Source: Topomyia yanbarensis
Lineage: Eukaryota > Arthropoda > Insecta > Diptera > Culicidae
Length of the DNA: 64,000 nt
Direction: 5' to 3'
Assembly (NCBI RefSeq): GCF_030247195.1
Contig: NC_080672.1
Location: 184,512,310-184,576,309, forward strand
Below are positions 33,756 through 46,393 of this stretch, in pieces. The notes below the pieces were generated by a model. It was not told the origin of the DNA and did no database searches. It was given only the letters and a program-made list of their open reading frames with translations. How positions within the stretch are numbered: the first letter of the stretch is position 1; the number at the start of each line of letters is the position of its first letter. Made by a program: the position numbers and the translations under genes.

Positions 33756-34043
33756 GGGATCATCCATAAATGACGTAGCATTATATAGGGGAGGGAGGAT
33801 TTTTGTATTTTGTGATGAAGTGTGACGACAGGGGGTTGGGGGTCATATCTTGCTACGTAGCTTTTTAAAGGGAAATAACTAACATCGTTTTTTATTTATT
33901 TTACAAGACAAGGGGGCGGGGGACTTACCGTCAACCTACGTAATTACTCGGGGGGTATTTAGAGGTTTGTGACAAAATGCTACGATGGGGGAGGGGGGTG
34001 TTAAAAATCACCCAAAAATGCTACGTCATTTATGGATCGTCCC
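33756..34043. mobile_element. MITE with 26-bp terminal inverted repeats
   Basis: It begins GGGATCATCCATAAATGACG and ends with the reverse complement of GGGACGATCCATAAATGACG, followed inward by TAGCAT on both sides. It is 288 bp, with G-rich internal runs. A 3-bp TAT flanks both ends, consistent with a PIF/Harbinger-type MITE. Related pieces lie at 38499-38655 and 62372-62398. Confidence 0.8.
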
Positions 34044-34976
34044 TATATTGTTAATTCCAGAAGGCTCATAATTGGAAATTATTTTTTGTCATAATTCTTG
34101 TTTACGGTTACATATTAAAAATCTGGCAAAAGTTGAATGTAGGTGAAGAAATTCTTTATCCAGTATTGTCATTATCTCATTTTTTTGAAATTTATGGTTT
34201 AGTCCGGTCTGTCTTAACACCGACCAAATGTCCTAGTCGGATCATAAGCAAAGGTTTTTGACGTTTTCTAGAGTGTATTATATGTTTTTCTTGTTGGCCA
34301 AGACTACAATTTATATGAGCGGAATTGGGTTCGCCTAAATTTAGTGCACCTTTTTCCGCACACTGTAATTTCAGCGATAATACCTATTTATAAGTGCGCT
34401 GGTCATTTTGGTCTTATGAATTGTTAGCCAACACACTCTTTTTACTTTGGTGTTTACAAGTTTGAAAATGAAAATCAAACGTTGGTTGTCACGGTAAAGA
34501 TGGACACGTCTATCGATACCAGGACTCATGTTAGTGAACTCGGGTGATTCGTAGTTATACTGCCCAAGCTCGACCCTCATTAACAGAAGACAAAGATTAA
34601 TCCCGTACGATATTAAGCCTGTTCTAATAACCCTGCCACTTCTAGTTTTCTGATCTGTTTACTTCACATCCCTGCTCTCACTTGAGTACTATGGCTCTAA
34701 TTTTCATAACTTTCCCTACCCAGTAATTTCTAGCTAATGTAGTGTAAAGCTGAATGTCGTTAAAATGTAGAAAATCAAACGTTTCGCTTCAAATTAGTTA
34801 TGCTATCTACATTATGGTCTTAACGCAATCGCTAAGGAAATGTGCAAACATAGCGGCCACAAGGTTCTATTTTATTATTTTGCAGGTATATGAGCCGCCA
34901 GAAAAAAAATAATTTTTTTCTCAATCGGTATGTATAAACATAAGCAGCATATGTTACTCATACATACTCAGTAACC
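34044..34976. repeat. Noncoding; contains dispersed repeat copy 2 (about 34470-34790, inverted)
   Basis: Reverse complement of 14250-14530 (GTCACGGTAAAGATGGACAC, ACCCTCATTAACAGAAGACA, CTTTCCCTACCCAGTAAT). No other feature is seen; the short frame at 34371-34580 is part of this repeat. Confidence 0.5.
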
Positions 34977-35490
34977 TTGGAGGTCTACGGGGAGTCAATC
35001 CCCGAGGTAGAACTGACCGCAGAACACGCGATCAACACTGTGGCGGAATGGATGAGCGCGAGAGGCCTGGAGCTCGCTCAACATAAGACGGAGGTGGTTA
35101 TCGTCAACAACCGCAAGTCGGCACAACGTGCAGTTATCCAGATGGGAAAAGTCGCGATCACTTCACAACGGAGTCTGAAGTCTCTCGGAGTCATTATAGA
35201 CGACAAGCTGACCTTCGGCAGCCATGTCGACTATACGTGCAAGAGCGCTTCGACTGCTGTTGCGGCATTATCGAAGATTATGTCTAACAGCTCAAAGGTG
35301 TGCGCCATTTGACGTAGGCTACTGGCAGACGTTGCCGTGTCTATCCTCAGGTACGGCGGCCCGTCTTGGTCAAGAGCACTGAGAGTAAGCAGTTACCTGA
35401 AGAAACTGGAGAGCACCTACCGCGTGATGTGCCTCAGAGTGATATCTGCTTACCGAGCTTAGCGAGCATGATGCCAGTCGGGCTGGTCAT
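34977..35490 (+). pseudogene. R1-clade reverse transcriptase C-terminal remnant, first part
   Basis: VAEWMSARGLELAQHKTEVV, SLKSLGVIIDDKLTFGSHVD and, after a frame change near 35312, RRLLADVAVSILRYGGPSWS and YRVMCLRVISAYR match the RT thumb of the R1-clade ORF2 (AHHKTEVLLV, LGVIIDDRLSF, SSILRYGVPAWS, MAVRVASAYR at 53.1-53.5 kb). It is interrupted at 35490 by an 892-bp insertion and continues at 36383. Confidence 0.75.
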
Positions 35491-36382
35491 TAGGGTGGGA
35501 CAAAAATTAGATTCCAGCTCCGAGCAACTTTTTGAGTACCATTTGGGCCCTAGAACAACTGTGCAAATTCTTAGCTCGATCCCTGCAACTATATTTTTGC
35601 GCCCACTGTTTAAAGTTTACATAGGATTTTGTATGGGAAAATTAACTTTCACAAAATAATTCCTCCAGGAGTCGCCCATAGCTTCCTAAAAATAATTCGT
35701 TATGTGGCTTTCATAGGAAATTTAACAAAGAAACAATGTCTCGAAAACCACGAAACGATCTGACGCTTGAGACAAAAGTTATTAAGCAGAAACCGAATGA
35801 TGCTCTGACGATTGATAAAATATTCATTTTTTCTAGCACCACTGCTTTTGGCTGTCCAATTATACGCAATTCTGTTTTAATCTTCTCTTAATGTGTCTAA
35901 ATCATTTATCTATAATGTCTGGTCACTTCACAAGAGTTCTGAGGGATAAATTGAGGCTTCTTTTGTACATAATAAGAGAAAATTAAAAACTTTGCATATA
36001 ATTCGATCGTCAAAAGTAGTGATGCTATGAGAAGTGAAATTTTCATTAATCTTCAGGGTATCAATCGGTTTTTGCCTAATAACTTTTTCCACAAGCATCA
36101 GATCGTTTCGCAGTCTTCTAGACTTTATTTCCTTGACAAATTTCCTATAAAAGTCAGACATTTATTTATTTTTGGGAGGTAACGGTCGACTCTTGGAAGA
36201 ATTAATTTGCAAAAGACGATTTTCCCATACGAAATCCCATGTAAACTTTAAACCGTGGGCGCAAAAATATAGTTTCAGCGATCGAACTAAAAATTTGCAG
36301 AGTTGTTCTGGGAGCTAAATGGAACCCAAAAAGTTACTCGGAGCCAAATTTTATTTTTTTCATATAACCATGTCCCACTCTA
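35491..36382. mobile_element. 892-bp inverted-repeat element with 8-bp target duplications (hAT-like, nonautonomous)
   Basis: It begins TAGGGTGGGACAAA and ends TTTGTCCCACTCTA-like (CATGTCCCACTCTA). CTGGTCAT lies directly outside each end (35483-35490 and 36383-36390), and joining across it restores the R1-clade frame. An 8-bp duplication is typical of hAT elements. The two halves are largely complementary (AGTTTACATAGGATTT... against AAATCCCATGTAAACTTT), so the whole element can fold. A short frame in each arm reads NDLTLETKV and NDLMLVEKV, possibly an old transposase N-terminus. Confidence 0.8.
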
Positions 36383-37014
36383 CTGGTCATCCGCGAAGAT
36401 GAGGAGTGCTTTGAGCTGCGTGGCATTAAAAGAGTCCGCGAGCGCACCAGGGTGGCTTCGGTCACCAGATAGCAGCGTGAGTGGGATAACTCCTCGAAAG
36501 GTATATGGACCCACAGGCTAGCATATCGAGCTGGGTGGGTAGACCCCATGGGGAAGTTCACTTCCATCTGACACAATTCCTGTCAGGCCATGGTTGCTTC
36601 CGACAGTACCTCCACAGGTTCGGGCACGCGGAGGTCCCCGTCTGCCCGGACTGCCCAGGTGTTGATGAAACTGCCGAGCACATACTGTTTGTATGTCCTC
36701 GCTTCGACGTCGAAAGGAGAACAATGCTTGACGTCTGTGGCTGGGACACATCCCCTGATACCATTATTCAGATTTCGGATGTGTCAAGCGGATTATTCGG
36801 ATGCGTCAAGCGGTGGAGAAGTGGAACGCAGTCTCGACTGCAACCACTCAGATTATCTGCAGGCTACATAGAATCTGGCGCACCGAGCAACAGACGACGG
36901 GCAAGACCAACTAGTGATTGGTTAATTGAAGCGGAAAGGGCCGAGCGCGAAAAAGTGAGTGGATGGTCTGTTCATGCTGAGGCAGGTTTGGCACAGCGAC
37001 TGGCAACCGCGTAA
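36383..37014 (+). pseudogene. R1-clade ORF2 C-terminal remnant, second part
   Basis: After the insertion the frame gives LVIREDEECFELRG, then, in the frame from 36505, GEVHFHLTQFLSGHGCFRQY, LHRFGHAEVPVCPDCPG and AEHILFVCPRFD, the Cys-His zinc knuckle typical of R1-clade C-termini (compare HGCFRKYLHRFGHASSPLCP near 53.8 kb). It stops at 37012-37014. Several frame changes make it nonfunctional. Confidence 0.8.
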
Positions 37015-37770
37015 GGGGTAAACCCAGCCACCCCGAAGCAAGGCAGAAAAATGAGTGAATAGGCGTATATATGGACTGCATCATGCCAAGATGGGAGAGT
37101 CGTAGCGTAGTATGTTGGGACTTCGCTATTGATACCTCATGGCGTGGCAGAGGAGTGAATGGTGAGCATCCAAGTCAGCCTCACATGGTATGTTAGGTAT
37201 GAGCACAAAAGTAAGCCTCACAAGGTACGAAAAAGGTGAGCGCCCAAGTAAGCCTCACATGGTATGTCAGAAGTGGCGCCTAAGAAAAATGTCCCACATG
37301 GAATGCCAGGGGAAGCGACAGGGCGTAATAGAGCAGTTTGATCGAGAGTGAATCAGGTGATAGGGTGAGCATCCAAGTCAGCCTCACATGGTATGTTAGA
37401 GGTAAACACAAAAGTAAGTCTCACAAGGTACTAAAAAGGTGAGCACACAAGTAAGCCTCACATGGCGTGGTAGGGGTAAGCACAAAAGTAAGCCTCACAT
37501 GGAGTGTTAGAGAGTGAATCAGGGTATGACAGAGCATGCACCCAAGTAAGCCTCATACATGATGTATGAACGCATGAGCGAGAGTGAGTGAGTACATCAA
37601 GTATAGTCATCCCCCAAGAAGTAGAACCGAGAGGTAATGCCTGAGAAGCACAATGGCGAAGCCCAATGGAGTTTGGTCGGTATTTCCTTGTTCATGGTAG
37701 AGCACTCTAGTACACTCCGTGTGGTAGCTTGGCATCTACTAAGCACGTCAGGCGTAAATTTTCATTCTCC
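37015..37770 (+). repeat. Tandem repeats in the 3'UTR of the R1-clade remnant
   Basis: AAGTAAGCCTCACATGGTATG-type units of 30-40 bp recur at least eight times. A larger unit starting GGTGAGCATCCAAGTCAGCC recurs about 204 bp apart (near 37160 and 37364). Retrotransposon 3'UTRs commonly carry such arrays. The 3' end is not sharply defined. Confidence 0.65.
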
Positions 37771-38498
37771 ATTGTAAAAAAATAAGGGATGTGTGCAGGA
37801 CACGACATTGAAAATGTAGTTTGGAATATAATTCGCGGCGTCGGCGGTAAAACATGATAATGAGTTACATTCTATCAACCACCATGCGGTAAACTTGGGT
37901 GGAAAGCCCAACTTTTACCAGCAGAAGGCAATGGATTCTTCACATTTCCTTTCGATCATGGCCATATGAGCCTGCCTAGTCCTAGTTTTCCGTGTTATGT
38001 TTATAACTGATTCGCTCTAGGATACCTATCTTTCAATTTTATTGCTTTCGTTTCTCTTAGTCTTAAATTTGCCGAAAACAGCCCACAAAACTGATACAAT
38101 AATCGAAATATCGCACGTTTACTCTCTTCACGGATATGGTCGGACAAAGTATTCATTTTGTCGAGCAGTCGTTGACAACCGGGTTGTCAAACATCAATTA
38201 GTTATTTGATGCCAACGAAACGTGTACATATTTTATGTATTTGGATACAAAAAGAACTAAAAAGAACTACTTAGACAGTGCGAAACCATGCATATGATAT
38301 GCATTTATTTAAAAAAAATTATTGCGTATTTAAACAATTGCTTTGAAACCTACCTTTGTTGAGTCGATAACGTTAAATTAAATTACAATATATTTCTTTC
38401 ATAATGTTTAAATGACTTAAAATTAGCGAATATTTTAGTCACGCTTCGATTTTCGCTTTACCATTTCGATTACCGTCGTTTTAAACAACAACCAGTAC
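37771..38498. other. No recognisable gene
   Basis: AT-rich unassigned sequence between retroelement remains. No long frame. Confidence 0.4.
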
Positions 38499-38655
38499 GG
38501 TGCCGATGTATAAAAGACGTAGCACTTTAGAGGGAAGAGGGGTGTAGCAAATTTGAAACGATTTATGACCAGGGGGAATATTGTGACAAAATGCTACGAG
38601 GGGAAGGGGGTGTCGAAATTCGCCGAAAAAAGCTACGTCATTTGTGTACGGCCCC
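38499..38655. mobile_element. Degenerate MITE related to 33756-34043
   Basis: GTGCCGATGTATAAAAGACGTAGCAC at the left, and TGACAAAATGCTACGAGGGG and GCTACGTCATTTGTGTACGGCCCC at the right, match the terminal and internal parts of the 288-bp MITE, shortened internally. Confidence 0.65.
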
Positions 38656-38745
38656 AATGGGTAGGGATACGATATGGGTTGAGCTAACTAGGGTTCAACA
38701 TTTTCGATACGCATAAATTTTAATCTTTTATGCGGATAAAAATAC

Positions 38746-39824
38746 ATGCTGGCGAAATGTGAGATCATTTTAGTGAAAATGCAAGAAAGTGCGGGGTTTT
38801 GGGAAAATAAATTGTGTTCGAAGATTAATTCGCTAGAAGGTACTATCGGTAAACAAATTGAGGATGCAGTGGACAGTATAAAACAGGGTTTATCGATGAA
38901 CAAAAATTGTGTCGAAATTGAAGCGGACTCATTCGCAGAAATGTTAAAGAGAGGACATATTACGCCTGCAGGTCCAAGCAGCAACCTCAGATCTCGGGAA
39001 TGGCCTAGAGTTGAAACAGAAGAAAAAATCTACCTATTGAAAATCGTAATGCTCTGAAACCGCAATCGCAAATTTGTCGAATGAGTCAAAATGAAACACC
39101 CAAACAGACGCGTAAGAATGAGTCTGTTATTGTTGTGCGTCCGAAGGAAGTGAACCAATGTGCTAAAAACAAAATGCGAATTGTGTAGTCAAATCGACCG
39201 CGCATCAAATAGTATTCAAACTGTTCTAAAAGGCAGTAGTGGCTCTATTATCCTTGGCATGAAAAATGCAGAGGCAGTGGGATCCGTAGATGCAGATGTT
39301 AAAGAAAAGTTTTGTGAAAATTACGACATATCAGTGCCGAGGTTGAAGATAGTGGGTGATCAGCTATCCGAGCGTGATCTTAAGGATAGTCTAGCGGATC
39401 AAAACGAGGCAGTGAACTTTAATGAGTTGAAGCTTATAACGTGTTTCAAAACTGTGCGAAGTGACTCCACGGCTTATAATTTTGTAATCTAGGTGAACAT
39501 GATGCATTGGAGAAAATGGGATGGGTAAATATTGGTTGGGAACGATGCAAAGTGGTCGAATGTTTCGGAATTTTGTTCTGCTTTAAGTATTGTACATATG
39601 GTCATAAAAGCACAGAGTGTAAACACGAGCAGGTGTGCTCTAAATGTGCAGCCGATCATGTCACGGGAGATTGTGCGTCGGAGACGCTATGCTGCGCCAA
39701 CTGTGTTCAAATGAACAAGAACAGGAGCTTAAATTCGGACAAAAATCATGATGCTTATAGTGTCGAATGTGCCGTTCATGAGAAACTCGTCGAAAGGAAA
39801 CGTCAACGGATTCTCTGCGTTTAA
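38746..39824 (+). pseudogene. Gag-like ORF1 of a non-LTR element, in three frames
   Basis: 38746-39057 gives a coiled-coil-like N-terminal part (SKINSLEGTIGKQIEDAVDS). 39160-39492 gives GSIILGMKNAEAVGSVD...SVPRLKIVGDQLS (RRM-like). 39507-39824 gives VNIGWERCKVVECFGIL, then CFKYCTYGHKSTEC, CSKCAADHVTGDC and CCANC, a row of CCHC-type zinc knuckles, and HDAYSVECAVHEKLVERKRQ. The order is that of ORF1 proteins that bind element RNA. Two breaks (about 39058 and 39490) disable it. The ORF2 remnant at 40326 follows. Confidence 0.75.
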
Positions 39825-39839
39825 TATCAATTACAGCCA

Positions 39840-40315
39840 TCTGGCTTAATAGAACGTCGAGGCGTGACTTCTTCTGTTATTCCAGGTAAAATCAAAGAGG
39901 GTATAGAGGGAAGAAACACTTGATACTGCACCTACTCAAACTAATTTTCCGTTCCAGTCTACATTTGGACGATGTACTTCCGGCTCCGAAGCTAATACTC
40001 ATCTAGTAACAAGCAATCTCAACTATGATGACTACACGACTGTTTTCCCAGGTAAAGCCATAGAGGGTATATATTCTCCCTACACTTGATACTACACCCC
40101 CTCAAAGCTACACTTGATACTACACCCCCTCAAAGTAATTTTCGGTTACAGTCTACCGATTGACGATGTACTTCCGGCTCCGCAGTCAATGCTCATTTAG
40201 TAACACGCAATCTCAACTATGATGACCACACGGCTGTTTCCCCAGGTGAAGCCAGCGATATGTCCTTCCGAAGCTACACTTGATACTGCACCTCCTCAAA
40301 GAGATGCCCGGTTTT
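39840..40315 (+). repeat. Imperfect tandem duplication between ORF1 and ORF2
   Basis: A unit of roughly 200 bp with CAGGTAAA(A/G)CCA, ACTTGATACTGCACC, ACGATGTACTTCCGGCTCCG and CAATCTCAACTATGATGAC occurs about two and a half times. A nested 30-bp unit (CTACACTTGATACTACACCC) is duplicated near 40080-40130. Confidence 0.7.
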
Positions 40316-40325
40316 AGCTCAGAAT

Positions 40326-41247
40326 ATACTACCAGAACGTAAGAGGACTACGCACAAAGATCGATGAGTTGTTTATAGCTTTATTTGACGCAAAACACGA
40401 TGTAATTGTCCTGACAGAAACATGACTGAATGACGAAATCTACTCGCTGCAGTTGTTCGGACCTAGATATACGGTCTATCGTAATGATCGTGATCCAATC
40501 ATTTCTGGTAAAAAAGGGGCGGAGGAGTACTCATCGCTGTTTCTAATCGATTAGCGTCCAAACAAAAGAATTGTCCCAATAACGTGAAGCTGTTTCTGGG
40601 GGTCCGCGAAGAAAAATATATTTTCCGAGTGAGATTGAAATATCAAGTCTTGTCTCCTAACAAACTGAAAATAACATACAAAATCTATGTTTATCCATGG
40701 GAATCCGCGGCAACCCAGGGTGATTTCGAAGGGATCCGTGATACAAAAAAGGTTGAGAATCGCTGGTCTAGACTAACTGTGGGTGAACATTAACAACAAT
40801 GTACAAGCACGTGTGTGATCGTAGTATATAATTCTCTCTGTGCCTGTTCCAAGCTGTTCGAAATTCTAGTAAGTAACGTGTTGTTCCGGGAATCCAAAAC
40901 GTATATATCGACAGATCAACATGAACTACACTGACCTTAAAGCGGCGTTTGATTGTATCGATCCTACTGGCTAAGATATAGTAACTGGGAGCTTCACCTA
41001 TCTTCACTAAGTGGCTTGAGTCATATCTTGTTGGCCGCATCCTATCTGTCAAACTGGTAAATAGCAAATCACATAACTTCATAAATCTATCGGGTGCACC
41101 CCAAGGTGACAATCTAGGACCATTACTGTTCTCGTTGTTCTTCAATGACGTTTGTAATATCCTTCCACCAGGATGCAAACTCAGATGCAGATGATCTTAA
41201 ATTATTTCTTATTGTGCGGTCTGAATTGGACTGCATTGAACTACAGC
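40326..41247 (+). pseudogene. Non-LTR ORF2 remnant: endonuclease start and RT palm, part 1
   Basis: IYYQNVRGLRTKIDELFIAL and VIVLTET begin an APE endonuclease. The next codon is TGA where relatives have Trp (ETWL). LNDEIYSLQLFGPRYTVYR and a glycine-rich GG.LIAVSNRL stretch follow. After unrelated or lost sequence (40580-40920), RT motifs appear in shifting frames: YTDLKAAFDCID, LESYLVGRILSVKL, LSGAPQGDNLGPLLFSLF (near 41100) and ADDLKLFL (near 41195). The copy lacks most of the endonuclease and the RT fingers. It is split at 41247 by a 295-bp MITE. Confidence 0.75.
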
Positions 41248-41542
41248 CACAGACTAACAGACATAACACTCGAAAATAATGCTTCGCCCACTTAAACTTT
41301 AATATTAAATATATTTGTAGTTGGGACTGTGGTCACTTTTGAAACTATGGCGCTACTGACATACGAACAAACGTATGGGGGATAAAACACTAGTGAAAAA
41401 TTGTTCCCAAGCCCGAAGGGTAACCCACCAGCAAATGAGTGTTGCGGGCCATGAATATGAGGTGGAGCTAGTATTCTGGGAATATTGCCGGATCGATATT
41501 TTTAAGGGAATACCCTTATAGTGTTGTGTTTGTTAGTCTGTG
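41248..41542. mobile_element. 295-bp MITE with 7-bp target duplication inserted in the RT
   Basis: It begins CACAGACTAACAGACATAAC and ends with the reverse complement of CACAGACTAACAAACACAAC. CTACAGC flanks both ends (41241-41247 and 41543-41549), and removing one copy restores the RT frame ELQRQLDKF. A 7-bp duplication with CA...TG ends does not let me fix the superfamily. Confidence 0.8.
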
Positions 41543-42210
41543 CTACAGCGGCAACTAGATAAGTTCTTTAATTGGTGTATTCGAAATTGGTTGACTCTTA
41601 GTGTATCCAAATGCTCAGTAATTTCTTTCACGCGCAAAAAAAAAATAATTTCGAGGAGTTACACTATCTCTGGAAAATCACTTGAAAGAATTTCAGTTGT
41701 CAGGCACCTTGGCGTACTGCTGGATACTAAACTTTCGTTCAGAGATCACTACTCCCACATTATTACGCAAGCTAATAGAAACCTTGATTTTATCATTAGA
41801 GCAGCCAAAGAGACATTTTAAGACTTGACTATCAAAGTAATGATTATGGACGGAATGGATTATGGAGTAGTGTTTTTAATAGAGTTTATGAATATTTTGA
41901 CTTCTCTTGGCTTCTCACATGAGTTTTTAGAAATAGGTTTAATCGACTAACTTAGTGCATCTAGATGTAACTTAGATAATTATTTTGATTTGTTAGATGT
42001 ATAACTAAATCCAATGAAATGTAGTGTAATGTATTGTAATCAAATGTAATGTTATGTATTGTAATGAAATCTAATGTAATGTAATCTGATGTAATGTTCA
42101 ATATTCTTTAATGTGGTCTTTACGCGCATTTGATAGGTCTAATCTTCAAATGGGCTTTTCCTCATTCAGCGTTTCATGTAGACCATGAAGGTCAGATGAA
42201 AAAAGAGAAA
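41543..42210 (+). pseudogene. Non-LTR ORF2 remnant, RT part 2 and 3'UTR
   Basis: LQRQLDKFFNWCIRNWLTLS, KCSVISFTRKKK and LGVLLDTKLSF continue the RT to a stop after 41821. Then, in another frame, RNGLWSSVFNRVYEYFDF gives the usual C-terminal end, so some 100 codons are missing. A 3'UTR with many TGTAATGTA repeats (42010-42090) follows, then the (AAAT)n tail. Confidence 0.75.
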
Positions 42211-42213
42211 AAA

Positions 42214-42288
<75 letters not shown>

Positions 42289-42334
42289 ATGAATAAATAA
42301 ATAAATGAATAAATAAATAAATAAATAAATAAAT
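42211..42334 (+). repeat. (AAAT)n tail of the non-LTR element
   Basis: About 30 units of AAAT with a few GAAT variants directly follow the 3'UTR. CR1/I-type elements end in such simple repeats, so this microsatellite is the element's tail, now expanded. Frames read from it are artefacts. 42335-42360 resembles the inverted start of the (ACAT)n-containing repeat. Confidence 0.8.
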
Positions 42335-42746
42335 ATGTAAAAGGCATAATTTCACCGTTAGGTGGAGTATTATTAGTGGTAAAAACCACTGAAAAGTACC
42401 TGCATATCCCGCATTATTCGAATATTGGTTCGTTTTTCGCTCGACTCTGAAGCAAGTTCTAATAAATGTTCCATTAAGGATTTCAGCAAATCATTTGGTG
42501 CGCCCAGCCATATTTCAAAGTCACATAAGAGATCCTTAAAATAGTAGAAAGAATATGCTTATATCAATAACTTATCTAAAGACGGGTTTTATCGAAAATT
42601 TATCATTCGCTTGTGTATTTTTTTACCTAATGTGAAACTTTACCTAGGACAAGGCGGTTCCCTAAACACAACGTAAAATTTTTCAGTATTTTAAAAAACA
42701 GAAGAAAAAAATCTCCCAAAATCCTTATAAGTATATAAATATATAT

Positions 42747-44628
<1,882 letters not shown>

Positions 44629-44977
44629 TTTTCCCTTGTTGCGCGCCCCCAAACCACTTCAAATCGCCCCTCGTTCACGCCATCTCTCATATAATTTTTT
44701 TTTTAATATTTTTTGATTCATTCTGTACCCACATTAACTAATCAGAATTAAGAAGTGACTTTTCACCAAACAGTAAGTCACGAAAAAGAATCGTACAGAG
44801 CGATTTGCTCAAATGCTTCTCAATTAATTTTGGAAAGTCATTAGAAGTGTTTATGGTTTCCGCGAAACTCCTGCGTAAAGTTTCACTGTTGTAGACCGTG
44901 GTCATTTATAAAGGCCAACCTAATTATTAATTAAACAATAATAAAATATATTAAATTACAACAGAATCACAGCATAC

Positions 44978-45637
44978 CTGAAAAGACAAAATGTTGGGTA
45001 TGGCAGAAGTTTCTTGTCCACTGTTCACTGTACCCACTAAATTAAAAGTAAGATGTAATATATGTGAGTTCAGCAAATGTTTCTTCCTCTTAAAAATCAT
45101 TCCTAGAGTTTGATAGTATCGTTTTCTGTCCATTTCACCTTGCGTTGATTTATTGGATTTTATTACACACGTTAAGGCCTTCACGCCTGCGTAAAGACTC
45201 TCAACATTTTGTGACATAGCTATGATACCCAGTAAAACGCTACAACCGCCAACAGTATATATAATAGCAGGCACAGGATTGGGACTGAAACATCTAATGC
45301 CAAGGTACCCTATCATAACACCACCGAACGTGCGGGCTGGAGCAGCAAGATGGCCTGCTGAATTGTGCAGTATCTTGATTGGAGTTGCATTGTCATGTGA
45401 GTTCATTCCAAGTTGTTTGGCAATTGCTTTACAGTCAAGTCTACTATAAACTTTTCTTATTTTCGAGAGAGTGAGGTTTGAAACCGCCCGTGCATTTATT
45501 CCAAACAAAACACGTTCTTCTGGTACCAACGGGCTAGCAGATTCCTCCAACAGCTTCTCAGTATGTGGGGCTTGTAATGATCCCAAATAGTGTGGTCCAA
45601 GTGCGTATATCTTCTTCACAGTGCAATGATTGAACAC
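44978..45637 (-). CDS. Host-gene exon: WDFY3/blue cheese-like BEACH-family protein (internal coding exon)
   Basis: This is the one cellular gene segment I can defend. The open frame reads VFNHCTVKKIYALGPHYLGS, PLVPEERVLFGINARAVSNL, AKQLGMNSHDNATPIKILHN, SAGHLAAPARTFGGVMIGYL, VESLYAGVKALTCVIKSN and LLNSHILHLTFNLVGTVNSG. This pattern is known to me from the conserved pre-BEACH region of WDFY3 (ALFY; blue cheese in Drosophila), a very large scaffold that links ubiquitinated aggregates to autophagy. An acceptor (TTTTCTTTTGCAG ending at 45638) and a donor (CAG then GTATGC at 44977) bound exactly 660 bp, 220 codons, phase 0 at both ends. No stops or frameshifts. Flanking DNA would be intron, filled with transposons. 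Neurobeachin-like proteins are a less likely alternative. No other exon is seen in the window. Confidence 0.75.
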
Positions 45638-45933
45638 CTGCAAAAGAAAATTCCATTTAGATACGATAGGCGAACGAACGTTATAGAGGGTAATATAGGG
45701 GAGTGGGGATAGATGACGCTGAAAATGCACAGAAAATCAATAGATGATGATGCCTGCGAGTAGCAAATCATACTTCATGAACTTTGTTCATCGATACCGG
45801 TGCTGACCAGGCCCCAACGTAGATCGTAACAGAAAAGGGAAGGAATGTTAGTCCGACGCTTGTTTCTAGAGGCCGCATATGGCACTGCGTACTACATATT
45901 TGTCAGAGGAATAAACAGATTGTTAGTAGGAAT
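45638..45933. other. Probable intron sequence upstream of the exon
   Basis: Noncoding. It contains the pyrimidine-rich acceptor tract just before 45638 on the minus strand and the left 8-bp duplication GTAGGAAT (45926-45933). Confidence 0.4.
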
Positions 45934-46393
45934 CAGGGTTGCCAAAATTAAATCTGTATTTTTGTCCTTAAAAATCTTTTCATCTGTATTTATTCTTCGA
46001 AAAATCTGTGTCGATTTCTGTATCAAATCAGTTGAGTCGTTTAACCTGGATTTTGCTGGATTCTTCTTCATTTAAATACTTTTGTTGATATATAATGTTA
46101 TATACATTAGGTCGACCCATGTAGCTATCGATTTTTCGGACAAAAAATTGAGAATTAACAAAGTCAGGGTTGCCAAAATTAAATCAGTATTTTTGTCCTT
46201 AAAAATCTTTTCATCTGTATTTATTCTTCGAAAAATCTGTGTCGATATCTGTATCAAATCAGTTGAGTCGTTTAACCTGTATTTTGCTGGATTCTTCTTC
46301 ATTTAAATACTTTTGTTGATATATAATGTTATATACATTAGGTCGACCCGTGTAGCTATCGATTTTTCGGACAAAAAATTGAGAATTAACAAA
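45934..46393 (+). repeat. 230-bp tandem duplication within the hAT-like element
   Basis: Two adjacent copies at period 230 include AAATC(T/A)GTATTTTTGTCC, GTGTCGAT and GTCGACCC(A/G)TGTAGCTATCG. Each gives a similar 74-76-codon frame that is not a gene. Confidence 0.85.

Noticed and set aside
35780..36140. Calling the 892-bp element a Tc1/mariner or pogo element from the NDLTLETKV frame
   Set aside because: The clear 8-bp duplication does not fit the TA duplication of those groups; the short similarity may be chance.
37160..37560. CRISPR-like regular repeats
   Set aside because: Units are variable in length and sequence, in a retrotransposon 3'UTR, with no distinct spacers; the genome is eukaryotic.
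42146..42389. Leu-Phe-Ile-Tyr repeat open frames
   Set aside because: They are translations of the (AAAT)n tail; no gene.
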